This document shows positions 8,774-16,865 of a DNA stretch of 64,000 nucleotides, piece after piece (the first letter of the stretch is position 1; each line of letters starts with the position of its first letter). Source of the DNA: Paenibacillus polymyxa (GTDB lineage: Bacteria; Bacillota; Bacilli; Paenibacillales; Paenibacillaceae). The notes beneath the pieces were generated by a model. It ran no database searches, had not been told where the DNA came from, and was given only the letters and a program-made list of their open reading frames with translations. Location: NCBI RefSeq assembly GCF_015710975.1, contig NZ_CP049783.1, positions 1,240,501 to 1,304,500 of the forward strand, in the 5' to 3' direction. A program made the translations under genes and the position numbers.

Positions 8774-9352
8774 GTGCAGAGTAAAAGAGGACGTCCGCGT
8801 AATGTTGAGTCGCAAAAATCTATCCTTACCGCTTCTTATGAACTACTGTTGGAGCAAGGATTTGGGGCTGTTACGGTAGAAAAAATTGCTGAGCGAGCGA
8901 AAGTGAGCAAAGCCACCATTTATAAATGGTGGCCTAACAAAGCTGCCGTAGTAATGGATGGTTTCTTGTCAGCTACCATGGCAAGATTGCCCGTACCCGA
9001 CACAGGTCGTGTATTGGACGATATTCTTATTCATGCTACGAATTTAGTACGGTTTCTAACCAGTCGAGAAGGTAAAATCATTACGGAGTTAATTGGTGAA
9101 GGGCAACTTGATCCAGGATTAGCAGAGGCATACCGAACACGATATTTCCATCCTCGAAGACTTGAAGCCAGGCATCTAATTGAGCGGGGAATTGAGCGCG
9201 GGGAATTGAAGGAGCATCTCGATGTTGAATTATGTATCGATCTCATTTATGGGCCGATTTTTTATCGATTGCTGGTAACTGGTTATCCATTAGACGATGC
9301 CTATGTGCGACAATTAGTCATGAATGCGTTTGAAGGGATTAGCTTGGACTGA
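8774..9352 (+). CDS. TetR-family repressor
   Basis: About 192 residues. The N-terminal helix-turn-helix is clear (TVEKIAERAKVSKATIYKWWPNKAAVV, near residues 30-55); the C-terminal helical part resembles the TetR C-terminal domain with PDTGRVLDDILIHATN. Start: AAGGTG at 8758-8763 lies about ten bases before GTG 8774, whereas GTG 8762 overlaps the site. It probably represses itself and the divergent MFS gene through the repeats between them. Confidence 0.86.
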   Translation: MQSKRGRPRNVESQKSILTASYELLLEQGFGAVTVEKIAERAKVSKATIYKWWPNKAAVVMDGFLSATMARLPVPDTGRVLDDILIHATNLVRFLTSREGKIITELIGEGQLDPGLAEAYRTRYFHPRRLEARHLIERGIERGELKEHLDVELCIDLIYGPIFYRLLVTGYPLDDAYVRQLVMNAFEGISLD

Positions 9353-9412
9353 ATTGCGAATGCCATATAAGTGGCGACCGTTCTCCCGTGCAATAAACCC
9401 TCAGACTGCACC

Positions 9413-9455
9413 AAGCAGCCACCACTGGGTATTCTCTGTGATAGCTGCTTTTTTC
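9413..9455 (+). terminator. Terminator of the TetR gene
   Basis: AAGCAGC and GCTGCTTTTTT form a stem with a long imperfect loop, followed by a T/C-rich tract (9450-9490). The stem is interrupted, hence moderate confidence. Confidence 0.55.
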
Positions 9456-9522
9456 TTTTTTCCTTTTTCTTTTTTTCCTTTTTCTTTTACCCGCCGATCC
9501 TCTATGCTAACTCCTGATTTAT

Positions 9523-9945
9523 TTATTCGTCAGGATCTGTACTAATCTTTTGCAGTAAGTCGATTAGAAGGTCCTCTTCCTCTTCGGATAAATTGCGGGC
9601 AAGACCGGCATTGAGCTCGTCCAATATCCCTTGTAAGACAGGAGCGAATTCTAACGCCTTGGCCGTAGGAGACACAAGTTGGGAACGACGATCATTGGGG
9701 TCCGTTTTACGTTCAATGTAGCCTGATTCCTCTAATTGTTTTACAGAGCGCGTCGTGGTTGCCTTGTCAAATTTAAGTTCATTCGTCAGCTGCTCCTGTG
9801 TAATGCCCGGCCGCTGCAAAATCAGCTTTAGGAAACTGTGTTGTCCCCCACTGCCGATTCCATAAGGAGCCAGTTTTTTGGACAGTATTTTTTGATTTCG
9901 ACGGTACAGGTGGGAAATTAGCTTTCCAATCGGTTTTTTTCTCAT
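9523..9945 (-). CDS. MarR-family transcriptional regulator
   Basis: A 140-residue winged-helix regulator. PGITQEQLTNELKFDKATTTRSVKQLEESGYIERK at about residues 45-80 is the recognition helix and start of the wing; DPNDRRSQLVSPT is the classical MarR wing signature. ATG 9945 follows GAGGTG at good spacing; a longer reading from 10056 would run through the operator region. Divergent from the DHA2 transporter, with two palindromes between, so it most likely represses that pump and itself. Confidence 0.88.
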   Translation of the reverse strand: MRKKPIGKLISHLYRRNQKILSKKLAPYGIGSGGQHSFLKLILQRPGITQEQLTNELKFDKATTTRSVKQLEESGYIERKTDPNDRRSQLVSPTAKALEFAPVLQGILDELNAGLARNLSEEEEDLLIDLLQKISTDPDE

Positions 9946-10012
9946 CAAATACACCTCATTGGCTTGAAAATGGCAATCCCCAGCTGGGACCAAAACAAAG
10001 TTTACAATACTA

Positions 10013-10076
10013 TTGTTGCGCACGCAACTAATTTGCTGTACACTAGAACCGTTCATTTAGTTGCGTATGCAACTAA
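10013..10076. promoter_or_regulatory. Two MarR-type palindromic operators
   Basis: TTAGTTGCGTATGCAACTAA at 10057-10076 is a near-perfect palindrome. TTGTTGCGCACGCAACTAA at 10013-10031 is a second copy, 44 bases away. Both share the half-site TAGTTGC and lie between the divergent MarR and efflux genes, where a MarR dimer would bind. Confidence 0.8.
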
Positions 10077-10109
10077 AGAGGAACTGTCAACGATAAAGAG
10101 GTGTTAATG

Positions 10110-11579
10110 ATGAGTTCAACTGCTACAACTGCTGCAACCTATCAAGAGAATATCGAAGTTCAGAAGAAACGTTGGATGATTTTGATTGTTTTAAATCTGT
10201 TTACGTTTATGTCCACCTTGGATGGAAGTATTGTTAATATTGCTCTTCCTGTGTTGTCTCGCACGTTACATTTACCTGTGGCACAGATTGAATGGGTGAC
10301 AACCGCCTATTTAATGGCGATATGTACCGCTATTTTATTTTTTGGCAAGCTAGGGGATATGGTCGGTAAAATCAAAATATTCAAAATCGGCACCATCATA
10401 TTCATTCTTGGCTCCCTATTGTGCGGTCTTAGCTCTTCACTCTCCCTATTGCTGATCTCGCGCATCATTCAGGCAATTGGAGCATCCATGACCATGGCGA
10501 ACAGCCAAGGGATCGTAACAGATATCTTCCCGTCTACTGAACGGGGCAAAGCGCTTGGCCTCATCGGAACCTTCGTTTCTTTGGGTAGTATCGCCGGGCC
10601 GAGCTTGGGCGGTATTATTGTCTCCTCGCTGGGTTGGCAATACATTTTCTGGGTCAATGTACCGATAGGCCTGATCGCTGTCTTTCTGGGCTGGAGGCTT
10701 CTGCCTAAGGATCTGATCAAGGTGAAGGATAAGATCGACGTTCCTGGCAGCCTGGTGTTTGCTATTTTTATTCTCACTTTATTCGTCGGATTGTTGCTGG
10801 GACAGCAGGTCGGGTATGGAGACGCACGCATTATTGCTTCGCTGGTGGTGGCCGTAGTTGCTTTTGCCACATTTATTCGATTGGAATTTCGTCGTCCACA
10901 GCCGCTGTTACAGCTCACATTATTCAAAAATCCATTGTTTTCACTTAGTATTTTGTGCGCTTTTCTGGTGTTCGTCGCTAACTTCTGCTTTAACATCATA
11001 TCGCCTTTCTATGCACAGAATATGCTGAACTTGTCGCCTTTTTATGCCGGATTTTTGCTGATGCTGTTCCCCATCTCTATGGTTATCGTAGCCCCGCTCA
11101 GCGGTGCGCTGTCCGATAAAATCGGATCTGAACTACTCACCTTCGCCGGGCTGGTCGTTATGGTCGTTGCCCAAATTGGATTAGCGGAGCTGCATGCAGG
11201 TAGCTCCATCCCGCTCGTCGGTCTGTGGATTGCCATGCTGGGTATTGGCAGTGGTTTATTCCAATCGCCGAACAATTCGCTGATTATGTCCAAGGTACCC
11301 CGTACACAGCTTGGCTCAGCCGGAAGTGTTAATTCACTGGTGCGCAACGTCGGGATGGTTGTAGGGATCACGCTGGCCACAACCATTCTCTTTTATATTA
11401 TGAGTAAAGAGGCTGGTTATCGGGTCACTGGATTGGTGCCAGGTCACCCTGAAATTTTTCTGTCAGGCATGCATGTAGTCTTTATGACATCTGCTTCCAT
11501 CTGTCTTGTAGCGGCATTGTTAACAGGCTGGAGGCTGATCGGGGCTAGACGGGCAAGAGTGCAGCAAGAAAAGAGATAG
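10110..11579 (+). CDS. DHA2-family (EmrB/QacA) MFS multidrug exporter
   Basis: 489 residues with about fourteen hydrophobic segments, the DHA2 layout. Family motifs include LDGSIVNIALPVLS in segment 1, ITEWVTTAYLM-like WVTTAYLMAICTAILFFGKLGDMVGK between segments 2 and 3, and SLGSIAGPSLGGIIV (motif C of antiporters) in segment 5. It expels hydrophobic or cationic toxicants in exchange for protons; the actual substrate is unknown. ATG 10110 lies seven bases after AGAGGTG; ATG 10107 is a possible alternative. The divergent MarR gene and two palindromes indicate local repression. Confidence 0.9.
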   Translation: MSSTATTAATYQENIEVQKKRWMILIVLNLFTFMSTLDGSIVNIALPVLSRTLHLPVAQIEWVTTAYLMAICTAILFFGKLGDMVGKIKIFKIGTIIFILGSLLCGLSSSLSLLLISRIIQAIGASMTMANSQGIVTDIFPSTERGKALGLIGTFVSLGSIAGPSLGGIIVSSLGWQYIFWVNVPIGLIAVFLGWRLLPKDLIKVKDKIDVPGSLVFAIFILTLFVGLLLGQQVGYGDARIIASLVVAVVAFATFIRLEFRRPQPLLQLTLFKNPLFSLSILCAFLVFVANFCFNIISPFYAQNMLNLSPFYAGFLLMLFPISMVIVAPLSGALSDKIGSELLTFAGLVVMVVAQIGLAELHAGSSIPLVGLWIAMLGIGSGLFQSPNNSLIMSKVPRTQLGSAGSVNSLVRNVGMVVGITLATTILFYIMSKEAGYRVTGLVPGHPEIFLSGMHVVFMTSASICLVAALLTGWRLIGARRARVQQEKR

Positions 11580-11628
11580 GATCATCAGGAAGCCAAACAG
11601 GCTATTGTAATAAGGATTACGTATCTTC

Positions 11629-12705
11629 TTACACTTCTACTAAACGCCCGTTCTCTCTCCAGGATTGCAGAATTTTCTCAAGTACCCATTGATTCTTGTA
11701 TCCGTCATCGAACAAGGGTGCTCGGTCTACGAACTCCCCTCTTGCCAGCTTAATAAAGTCTCCATCGGCTGTATGATTATAGATTGCAGGAACACCCCAA
11801 GTCTCGTATTCGGCATCCGGGTGTTCCAGGTCACGCAGCACGATGCGAATACTTTCCGGATTATTGAGACTAGCGTGCAGCGTACCGAGCTCGCCGTAGA
11901 TATCCACTTCGATATCGTGACGTTTGCCGATGGCATTTTTGTGAGTGATGAAGGTACCCACGGTATTATCGCCAATGATACCATGAAAGGCGGCGAGATC
12001 TTCCACATCCACTTTTACAGGCAGACCCGTGACCGGATCGGGCCGCTCAGGTGTAATGATATGTAGCAGCGCCGCGACGCTTTTAAATTCACCAATCAGA
12101 AAACGGGCCAGATCAATAATATGTGAGGCAGTATCCCCCACGACTCCAGAGCCGGCCTTGGCTAAATTGTGTCGCCATGTATACGGATGCTGACGATACG
12201 GTGAAAATGAATCCATTAGATAGCGGAATTGAATATTGTAGATTTTACCCAGCTTATGCTCTTCCAGCAGTTGCTTGACATATTGGAAGGCCGCTCCGTA
12301 GCGATGCTTGTAGTGAACCAGCAAAGGCACTGGATTCGCAGTATACAGCTTTTTCAATTCACCTGCCTCAGACCACGTGAGCGTCAATGGTTTTTCTGCC
12401 AGTACAGCTTTGTGTTCTTCCAGCGCAATCCTAATAATGTCAAAATGCACATCATTGGGTGTCAGCGACAGAATCGCATCTACCTCTGGGTCACGGATCA
12501 ATGCTTCATAATGGGAGTACCGCTTGGAAGCAGGCAGTTGCAATTGCTCTCCGATGACTTGAAGGCGGTTCGCGTTTACATCACTAACGGCCACAATCGA
12601 TACCCCCGACATGCTGTGTAATGATCTGATATGATATTCAGCGATCAAGCCCAAGCCGATGATCCCCACCCGAATGGGTAGGATTGGGGAGGTAAAGGTA
12701 CTCAT
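11629..12705 (-). CDS. Gfo/Idh/MocA-family oxidoreductase
   Basis: A 358-residue NAD(P)-dependent sugar dehydrogenase family member. The Rossmann motif GIIGLGLIAEYH is near residue 15, the family's EKPLT signature near 100, and a C-terminal alpha/beta domain follows (GSGVVGDTASHIIDLARFL near 190 with the conserved D and H). The substrate is probably a sugar, inositol or sugar acid but cannot be named. Start ATG 12705 has AAGGGA about eleven bases upstream; the frame stays open to 12816 without another good site. The gene is alone on its strand between the efflux pump and the DUF350 operon. Confidence 0.85.
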   Translation of the reverse strand: MSTFTSPILPIRVGIIGLGLIAEYHIRSLHSMSGVSIVAVSDVNANRLQVIGEQLQLPASKRYSHYEALIRDPEVDAILSLTPNDVHFDIIRIALEEHKAVLAEKPLTLTWSEAGELKKLYTANPVPLLVHYKHRYGAAFQYVKQLLEEHKLGKIYNIQFRYLMDSFSPYRQHPYTWRHNLAKAGSGVVGDTASHIIDLARFLIGEFKSVAALLHIITPERPDPVTGLPVKVDVEDLAAFHGIIGDNTVGTFITHKNAIGKRHDIEVDIYGELGTLHASLNNPESIRIVLRDLEHPDAEYETWGVPAIYNHTADGDFIKLARGEFVDRAPLFDDGYKNQWVLEKILQSWRENGRLVEV

Positions 12706-12824
12706 ATGTTCAGAATTCCCTTCTTTGCAATTTGATTTGATCTCTGGAGCACATTTCTTTTTGCTATGCAGTATCACCCTTACCTTTGTAGAATAGTCCC
12801 CACCAAGTAAATACAATTCCCCGT

Positions 12825-12870
12825 AAAAAAAAGAATCTGCAGCTCCGTTGTTCGGTTTTGCAGATTCTTT
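12825..12870 (-). terminator. Terminator of the DUF350 operon
   Basis: On the minus strand AAAGAATCTGCA pairs with TGCAGATTCTTTTTTTT, 35 bases after the DUF350 stop codon. Confidence 0.88.
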
Positions 12871-12904
12871 GTACCTCTTCTCTATATTAACTACATCATT
12901 TCGA

Positions 12905-13318
12905 CTACATCAAAAATGTACCTACGACAAAAGATACCCCGATGATGATTGAGCGTAGCAGTTGTGCCAGAGCCACATTGCCTTTAGCAATTTCCTCGCA
13001 CACCTTGGTACGCGGCGTTACCAGATCAAAAATCACATAGACCAGGCACAGCACTACAATGCCTACGGCCGACCAGGTCAGCATATCGAGCCATGAATGG
13101 CTGCTATACGACACCATTCCCACGATAATACACAGACCTAGCAGCTTTGCCCCCATGTAGATACCTGCCGCTTCATTGCCGCGTGCGATTTCCTGATTAT
13201 CGTTATAACGTGTCAGCAAGCTGAACACAAAATAACCTACGATTAAGATGGCAAACAAGATAAGCAGGCCGATACCTACATTGCCCAATGCGTTGCCCAA
13301 ACTGATATGAGAGTCCAA
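12905..13318 (-). CDS. DUF350 membrane protein (YjfL-like)
   Basis: 137 residues with four hydrophobic segments arranged as two related halves, each with an Asn-rich turn (NQEIARGNEAAGIYMGAKL and EIAKGNVALAQLLRSI), the hallmark of DUF350. The molecular role of this family is not established. It is the last gene of a four-gene operon with an ATP-grasp enzyme and a Ser-rich lipoprotein, the same partnership as enterobacterial yjfL-yjfM-yjfC, and is followed by a strong terminator. Confidence 0.85.
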   Translation of the reverse strand: MDSHISLGNALGNVGIGLLILFAILIVGYFVFSLLTRYNDNQEIARGNEAAGIYMGAKLLGLCIIVGMVSYSSHSWLDMLTWSAVGIVVLCLVYVIFDLVTPRTKVCEEIAKGNVALAQLLRSIIIGVSFVVGTFLM

Positions 13319-13389
13319 TTTTTTTCCTCCTTATGATACTTATGAATAGGAACAGATCTGTTCGAATAGTGTACATTGTGCAATTCAGC

Positions 13390-14823
13390 TTATACAGCGG
13401 GTGGATTAGAAGGTTCGTTGGCAACGGCGGCAGCGCAATAATAGGCCATATCCCCTGTTACCTTTTCACCGATTCGCGGCAGGACCCCCGCAAAACGCCC
13501 CCCGATCACGAATATGCCTGTCAGCACGTAGCCGTGAAATAGCCCTTCCTCGGTCTGCACCTCTGCGCTCTGCATGGGCCACAGCCGCTGATAAATCTTA
13601 GGCTGTTCCTCGTAATAAGCGGCAATATGTGCGGCTTCCTCCTGTTCAGGCGTTAGTGGAGCATCAGCTTGATGCAGCAGATCAGGCTGGTCAGCCTTCG
13701 CATTTTGGGCCACTCCCGAGACGCATTCCAGTCTCTCCTCGGATTCAGGATGTTCAATCAAGTGCGTCCCTTTACCCTCTCGGCCCCATATGCCTTTGGC
13801 CACATAAGGCTCTTTATTTTGCATAAACACGGATGGCTCAAAATATGTAGGTAGCAGATAGGTTCGTATAACCTCCAGCTCCCGGTCGTCAAACAAACGA
13901 AAACCACAGAACGCCGGTGTCTGCTCATTGCGCTCGTACAGCGACCATACGGTTGCGGTGAACCCTTTGCTCTGGGTAATGATATGCTGCGGCGGATTAA
14001 TGAGTCCTATTTTCCCGTCTGCCACCATATCCATTAGCGCCTGCCCCACCTCAAGCCCTGTGTCCTCCTCCCGATCTTCAATCAGATATTCCAGCGGATA
14101 CAGGCGATAGAGGATGTGAATCTGCTCTCCCCGGTGATACAATCCTTCAGTCGGGATGATTTCTAGTTCTTCCAATGGCGCATAAACCACTTCAAACCCG
14201 GCTTGTTCACATAAATGCATAATATATTTGGTATTTGTCTGATCCTCGACATGCCAATCATAGCAAGTGAAATACACCTTTGTCCCCAAACCCTTACGGC
14301 TATAAAAATGAATGAGCTCCGTCAAGGCAGACTGAATCGCCTCATCCATTCCAGAGGAAGGTCCATATAAAGCAATGTCATCCTCTGACATTCCCTCACT
14401 ACGCAGCGCTTCCAGCAGCTTTCCTTCGAGATAAGCCACTTCGGGAATTCCGGTTGGAGTATCGGTGTTATTCTCAATGCATTTGATCCCCGCTTCCCCC
14501 ACAATCCAGTCCTGACGGGTTATGCCATCCGGCGCGGCCTCCATCCGTACAGCACGCAGCAAGCCCGGATGAATCCCCAATCGCTCCACCAGATATTCAT
14601 CTGGCATATAGCGCTGGATGAATTGCTGGACCTTGCGATAAATACGATGTACCGCCTCGGAAGCAGCTTGAAGCTCTGCCAGCTCGCTGTCCTGATACAC
14701 TGTTAAGGCTGGCACGCAATAGGACTTGCCGTACATGCGATGATACGGAATCATACGGCTGATTTCACCCTTAAAAAGCTCGTCATGTTCATAAGGTAAT
14801 TGCTGAATCGTACGCTTGCTCAT
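13390..14823 (-). CDS. Glutathionylspermidine synthase-like ATP-grasp enzyme (YgiC/YjfC family)
   Basis: 477 residues matching the C-terminal synthetase part of glutathionylspermidine synthase, without the amidase. Visible features: CIENNTDTPTGIPEVAYLEG near residue 110 (the substrate/ATP loop), YDWHVEDQTNTKYI, INPPQHIITQSKGF and, near 320, YVAKGIWGREGKGTHLIE, the ATP-grasp glycine-rich loop. The family makes an ATP-dependent amide bond; in E. coli YgiC and YjfC the substrate is unknown. ATG 14823 lies one base after the stop of the preceding lipoprotein gene, so translation is coupled. Confidence 0.85.
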   Translation of the reverse strand: MSKRTIQQLPYEHDELFKGEISRMIPYHRMYGKSYCVPALTVYQDSELAELQAASEAVHRIYRKVQQFIQRYMPDEYLVERLGIHPGLLRAVRMEAAPDGITRQDWIVGEAGIKCIENNTDTPTGIPEVAYLEGKLLEALRSEGMSEDDIALYGPSSGMDEAIQSALTELIHFYSRKGLGTKVYFTCYDWHVEDQTNTKYIMHLCEQAGFEVVYAPLEELEIIPTEGLYHRGEQIHILYRLYPLEYLIEDREEDTGLEVGQALMDMVADGKIGLINPPQHIITQSKGFTATVWSLYERNEQTPAFCGFRLFDDRELEVIRTYLLPTYFEPSVFMQNKEPYVAKGIWGREGKGTHLIEHPESEERLECVSGVAQNAKADQPDLLHQADAPLTPEQEEAAHIAAYYEEQPKIYQRLWPMQSAEVQTEEGLFHGYVLTGIFVIGGRFAGVLPRIGEKVTGDMAYYCAAAVANEPSNPPAV

Positions 14824-14824
14824 C

Positions 14825-15163
14825 TTAACCCCCAGAAAAAAAGCCGCTGTGTGAGCCGCTGCTGCCAAAACCACTGTGTGAGCTGGAAGATGAAGACGAG
14901 CTTTTGCGATAAGAGCTGGAAGACGAACGACTATTATGATATGAGGAGCCTCCATTATAATAGGTCGATCCGCCATAATAATACCCGCTGCTGCCTGAAT
15001 CCCGACAGGCCGTTTGCTCCGATACAGGAAGCTCGTCGCAGTCATAATACTCGTCGTCACCGCAACCCGTCAGAGCGGCCGGGACAGCCAGCATCAGGGC
15101 AAAGGCCGCCATCCGTGCACGAGAGCCGGGCTTGGATTTCATGGTTTCCCAAGAATGCTCCAT
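14825..15163 (-). CDS. Ser/Gly-rich lipoprotein, YgiB/YjfM-like
   Basis: 112 residues. The N-terminus is a lipoprotein signal ending in lipobox ALTGC near residue 33. The mature chain is short and unstructured-looking: DDEYYDCDELP first, then a Tyr/Gly/Ser stretch and a tail of almost pure Ser, Gly, His and Phe ending in SGFFSGG. This resembles the layout of E. coli YgiB/YjfM, encoded beside the same ATP-grasp family. The start ATG 15163 overlaps the upstream stop codon (TGATG) and has AAGGAGG ten bases before it. It may be the substrate that the ATP-grasp enzyme modifies; that is a hypothesis. Confidence 0.75.
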   Translation of the reverse strand: MEHSWETMKSKPGSRARMAAFALMLAVPAALTGCGDDEYYDCDELPVSEQTACRDSGSSGYYYGGSTYYNGGSSYHNSRSSSSSYRKSSSSSSSSHSGFGSSGSHSGFFSGG

Positions 15164-15645
15164 CACAGATCGACCTCCTTCACAAACAAATGCACCTTTT
15201 TCAGCTGAGGGTCCAATACTGAATAGATAAATTCGTATGTTTTGCCACCCAAAACCGTATAGTGATCCAATAGCCGCTGGGCTAGCTCCAAGGTAAATAC
15301 CGAACCTTCCCGCTGATCCATGCTACGGAACGCAGGCTCATGCCATACCCAGTACATGGCGCTGAATGTGGAGCTGTAGCCTCCCTCACTAGCCAGGACG
15401 AGGTCTGTGATCGACGCGCCGTAAGGCTTCGCACGTTCCCCCGTAAATTCGGTTACATAGACGGAATGATCCGTATGCTCCTCACTTTCATTCGAGATAT
15501 GCGCCCACAGCTTGTCATGGAGACGCGTAGCGTCTACAAGCTTGCGCAGGAACAGCTCATCTCCCGATACGGACTCCCGTGTCAGGCTGCGCAGTTCCTT
15601 TTGAGTGTCTTCTGACCATTCGCGATACGTTAATGAATAATAAAT
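15163..15645 (-). CDS. Unknown protein, first gene of the ATP-grasp operon, apparent ATT start
   Basis: Not recognised. The frame is open from a stop near 15694 down to TGA at 15163 but has no ATG, GTG or TTG until ATG 15357, which would leave only 64 residues. A strong GGAAGGGAAGGG ribosome binding site lies seven bases before an ATT at 15643-15645, giving about 160 residues; ATT is a known rare start. The reading looks coding throughout (YREWSEDTQKELRSL, AHISNESEEHTDHSVYVTEF, GGYSSTFSAMYWVWHEP). The stop overlaps the lipoprotein start. Alternative: a gene whose true start was lost by mutation. Confidence 0.6.
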   Translation of the reverse strand: MYYSLTYREWSEDTQKELRSLTRESVSGDELFLRKLVDATRLHDKLWAHISNESEEHTDHSVYVTEFTGERAKPYGASITDLVLASEGGYSSTFSAMYWVWHEPAFRSMDQREGSVFTLELAQRLLDHYTVLGGKTYEFIYSVLDPQLKKVHLFVKEVDL

Positions 15646-15715
15646 GATGATTCCCTTCCCTTCCTGTACGCTTCTGTCATGAGGTTTACTACAAATTCAA
15701 GCATCTGTCGTCGTT

Positions 15716-15750
15716 CACTATACGAGATTCTACCTTGAAAAGGTTCAATT
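15716..15750 (-). promoter_or_regulatory. Possible ECF-type promoter of the ATP-grasp operon
   Basis: On the minus strand TTGAACCTTTTC is followed by CGTATAG about 18 bases after the AAC, resembling sigma-W/M promoters (GAAAC ... CGTA). The spacing is one or two bases longer than usual, so this is only a candidate for envelope-stress control. Confidence 0.3.
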
Positions 15751-15767
15751 TGGAAGAAAAATACGAC

Positions 15768-15797
15768 AAAAAGCCGCAATCCCCAGGATTACGGCTT
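15768..15797 (-). terminator. Terminator of the VanY-like gene
   Basis: GCCGTAATCC and GGATTGCGGC form a stem followed by TTTTT on the minus strand, just after the carboxypeptidase stop codon. Confidence 0.82.
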
Positions 15798-15808
15798 GGT
15801 TGTAGCGG

Positions 15809-16714
15809 TTATAGTTTGATATTGCTTTCGTCGAAATACTCCTCAAGTGTCAGCCCCTGCTTGGCTACATCCTCTGCAATGTCTACTCCCACATAACGGA
15901 TATGCCAAGGCTCGTACACATAGCCGGTCACATCTTCTTTACCCTTCATATAACGAATAATAAATCCGTATTCCGGTGCATGTTGTTCCAGCCATTCACC
16001 TTCCTTAGAAGCACCGAAGGATTGCTCCAGCTCATTGCCTACGCTGGGGCTGGATACGTCAATGGACAATCCCGTCTGATGCTCACTCGTACCTGGTACG
16101 GCGCTGACTTTAGAGGCATATTCCTGCCCCTTTGTCTTTACATTGTTGTTGAAAATAGACACCTGACGCTTATAGGAACGGTATCCCGATACCGCACGCA
16201 GCTCAATGCCGTCCTTTTTCGCACCGTCGAACAGCTTCTCCAGTGCCTCTGCCGCTTCCTTACGCAAATGCCGCTTCTCATGCGGTCCCTCGAAGGAAAA
16301 AGGCACCTGCGGCTCCACCAGATCATCCGGGACATAGCCCACAGGCAAGCTGCGCTTTTTGTTCACAACGACTGTATCTGAAGTCGCATTGGTAACAACC
16401 GCTGTTCCATCCTCTTCCTTAACCGTAGCTTGCAGCGCACTCTGGCTCCGCAACGCCATTACAGGGTCAGCTTGTCCGCTTCCAGTACCCGCGGTGGCTT
16501 GTCCAGCGCTAGCGCTGCCATTCCCCGCATCCGGCTGGGTGGAAGGCTGTACATTCTCCTGTACCGCTGTAGACGATTTTAATGGCTCACTTTCCTGTCC
16601 ACCTGATCCTCCTTGCTGGCACGCTGCTAGCAATAGGCCCGGCAGGATCAGCCCCGGAATAAGCGCTTTAGTCCATCGCTGAGATGTGCGCGTCTGTTGT
16701 ATATGTCGTTTCAT
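15809..16714 (-). CDS. VanY-type D-alanyl-D-alanine carboxypeptidase, lipoprotein
   Basis: 301-residue predicted cell-wall peptidase that trims the terminal D-Ala of peptidoglycan stem peptides. A signal with lipobox LLAAC is near residue 27; a Ser/Gly/Gln linker follows. The catalytic domain is at about 150-295: AVSGYRSYKRQ, SEHQTGLSIDVSS (zinc His and Asp) and YEPWHIRYVG (second zinc His and catalytic Glu region). ATG 16714 has GGAGGAG nine bases upstream. It stands alone with its own terminator. Vancomycin resistance is not implied; many bacilli carry such housekeeping enzymes. Confidence 0.9.
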   Translation of the reverse strand: MKRHIQQTRTSQRWTKALIPGLILPGLLLAACQQGGSGGQESEPLKSSTAVQENVQPSTQPDAGNGSASAGQATAGTGSGQADPVMALRSQSALQATVKEEDGTAVVTNATSDTVVVNKKRSLPVGYVPDDLVEPQVPFSFEGPHEKRHLRKEAAEALEKLFDGAKKDGIELRAVSGYRSYKRQVSIFNNNVKTKGQEYASKVSAVPGTSEHQTGLSIDVSSPSVGNELEQSFGASKEGEWLEQHAPEYGFIIRYMKGKEDVTGYVYEPWHIRYVGVDIAEDVAKQGLTLEEYFDESNIKL

Positions 16715-16865
16715 GCTGGTATCTCCTCCAATATTGCAATTGATACATGACTTGCAGTGACTTTTCCGTTTCCCCATTGTAACTGAACTTTGGACACACT
16801 TCGAAGCTGTTATCCTATCCAATGAAGGTGAACAGTCTCGAAAAAGGAAGCATATCCCCGAATTG

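Noticed and set aside
9445..9490. T/C-rich tract as a possible special element
   Set aside because: It is the tail of the TetR terminator region; no symmetry or repeat of functional size was found.
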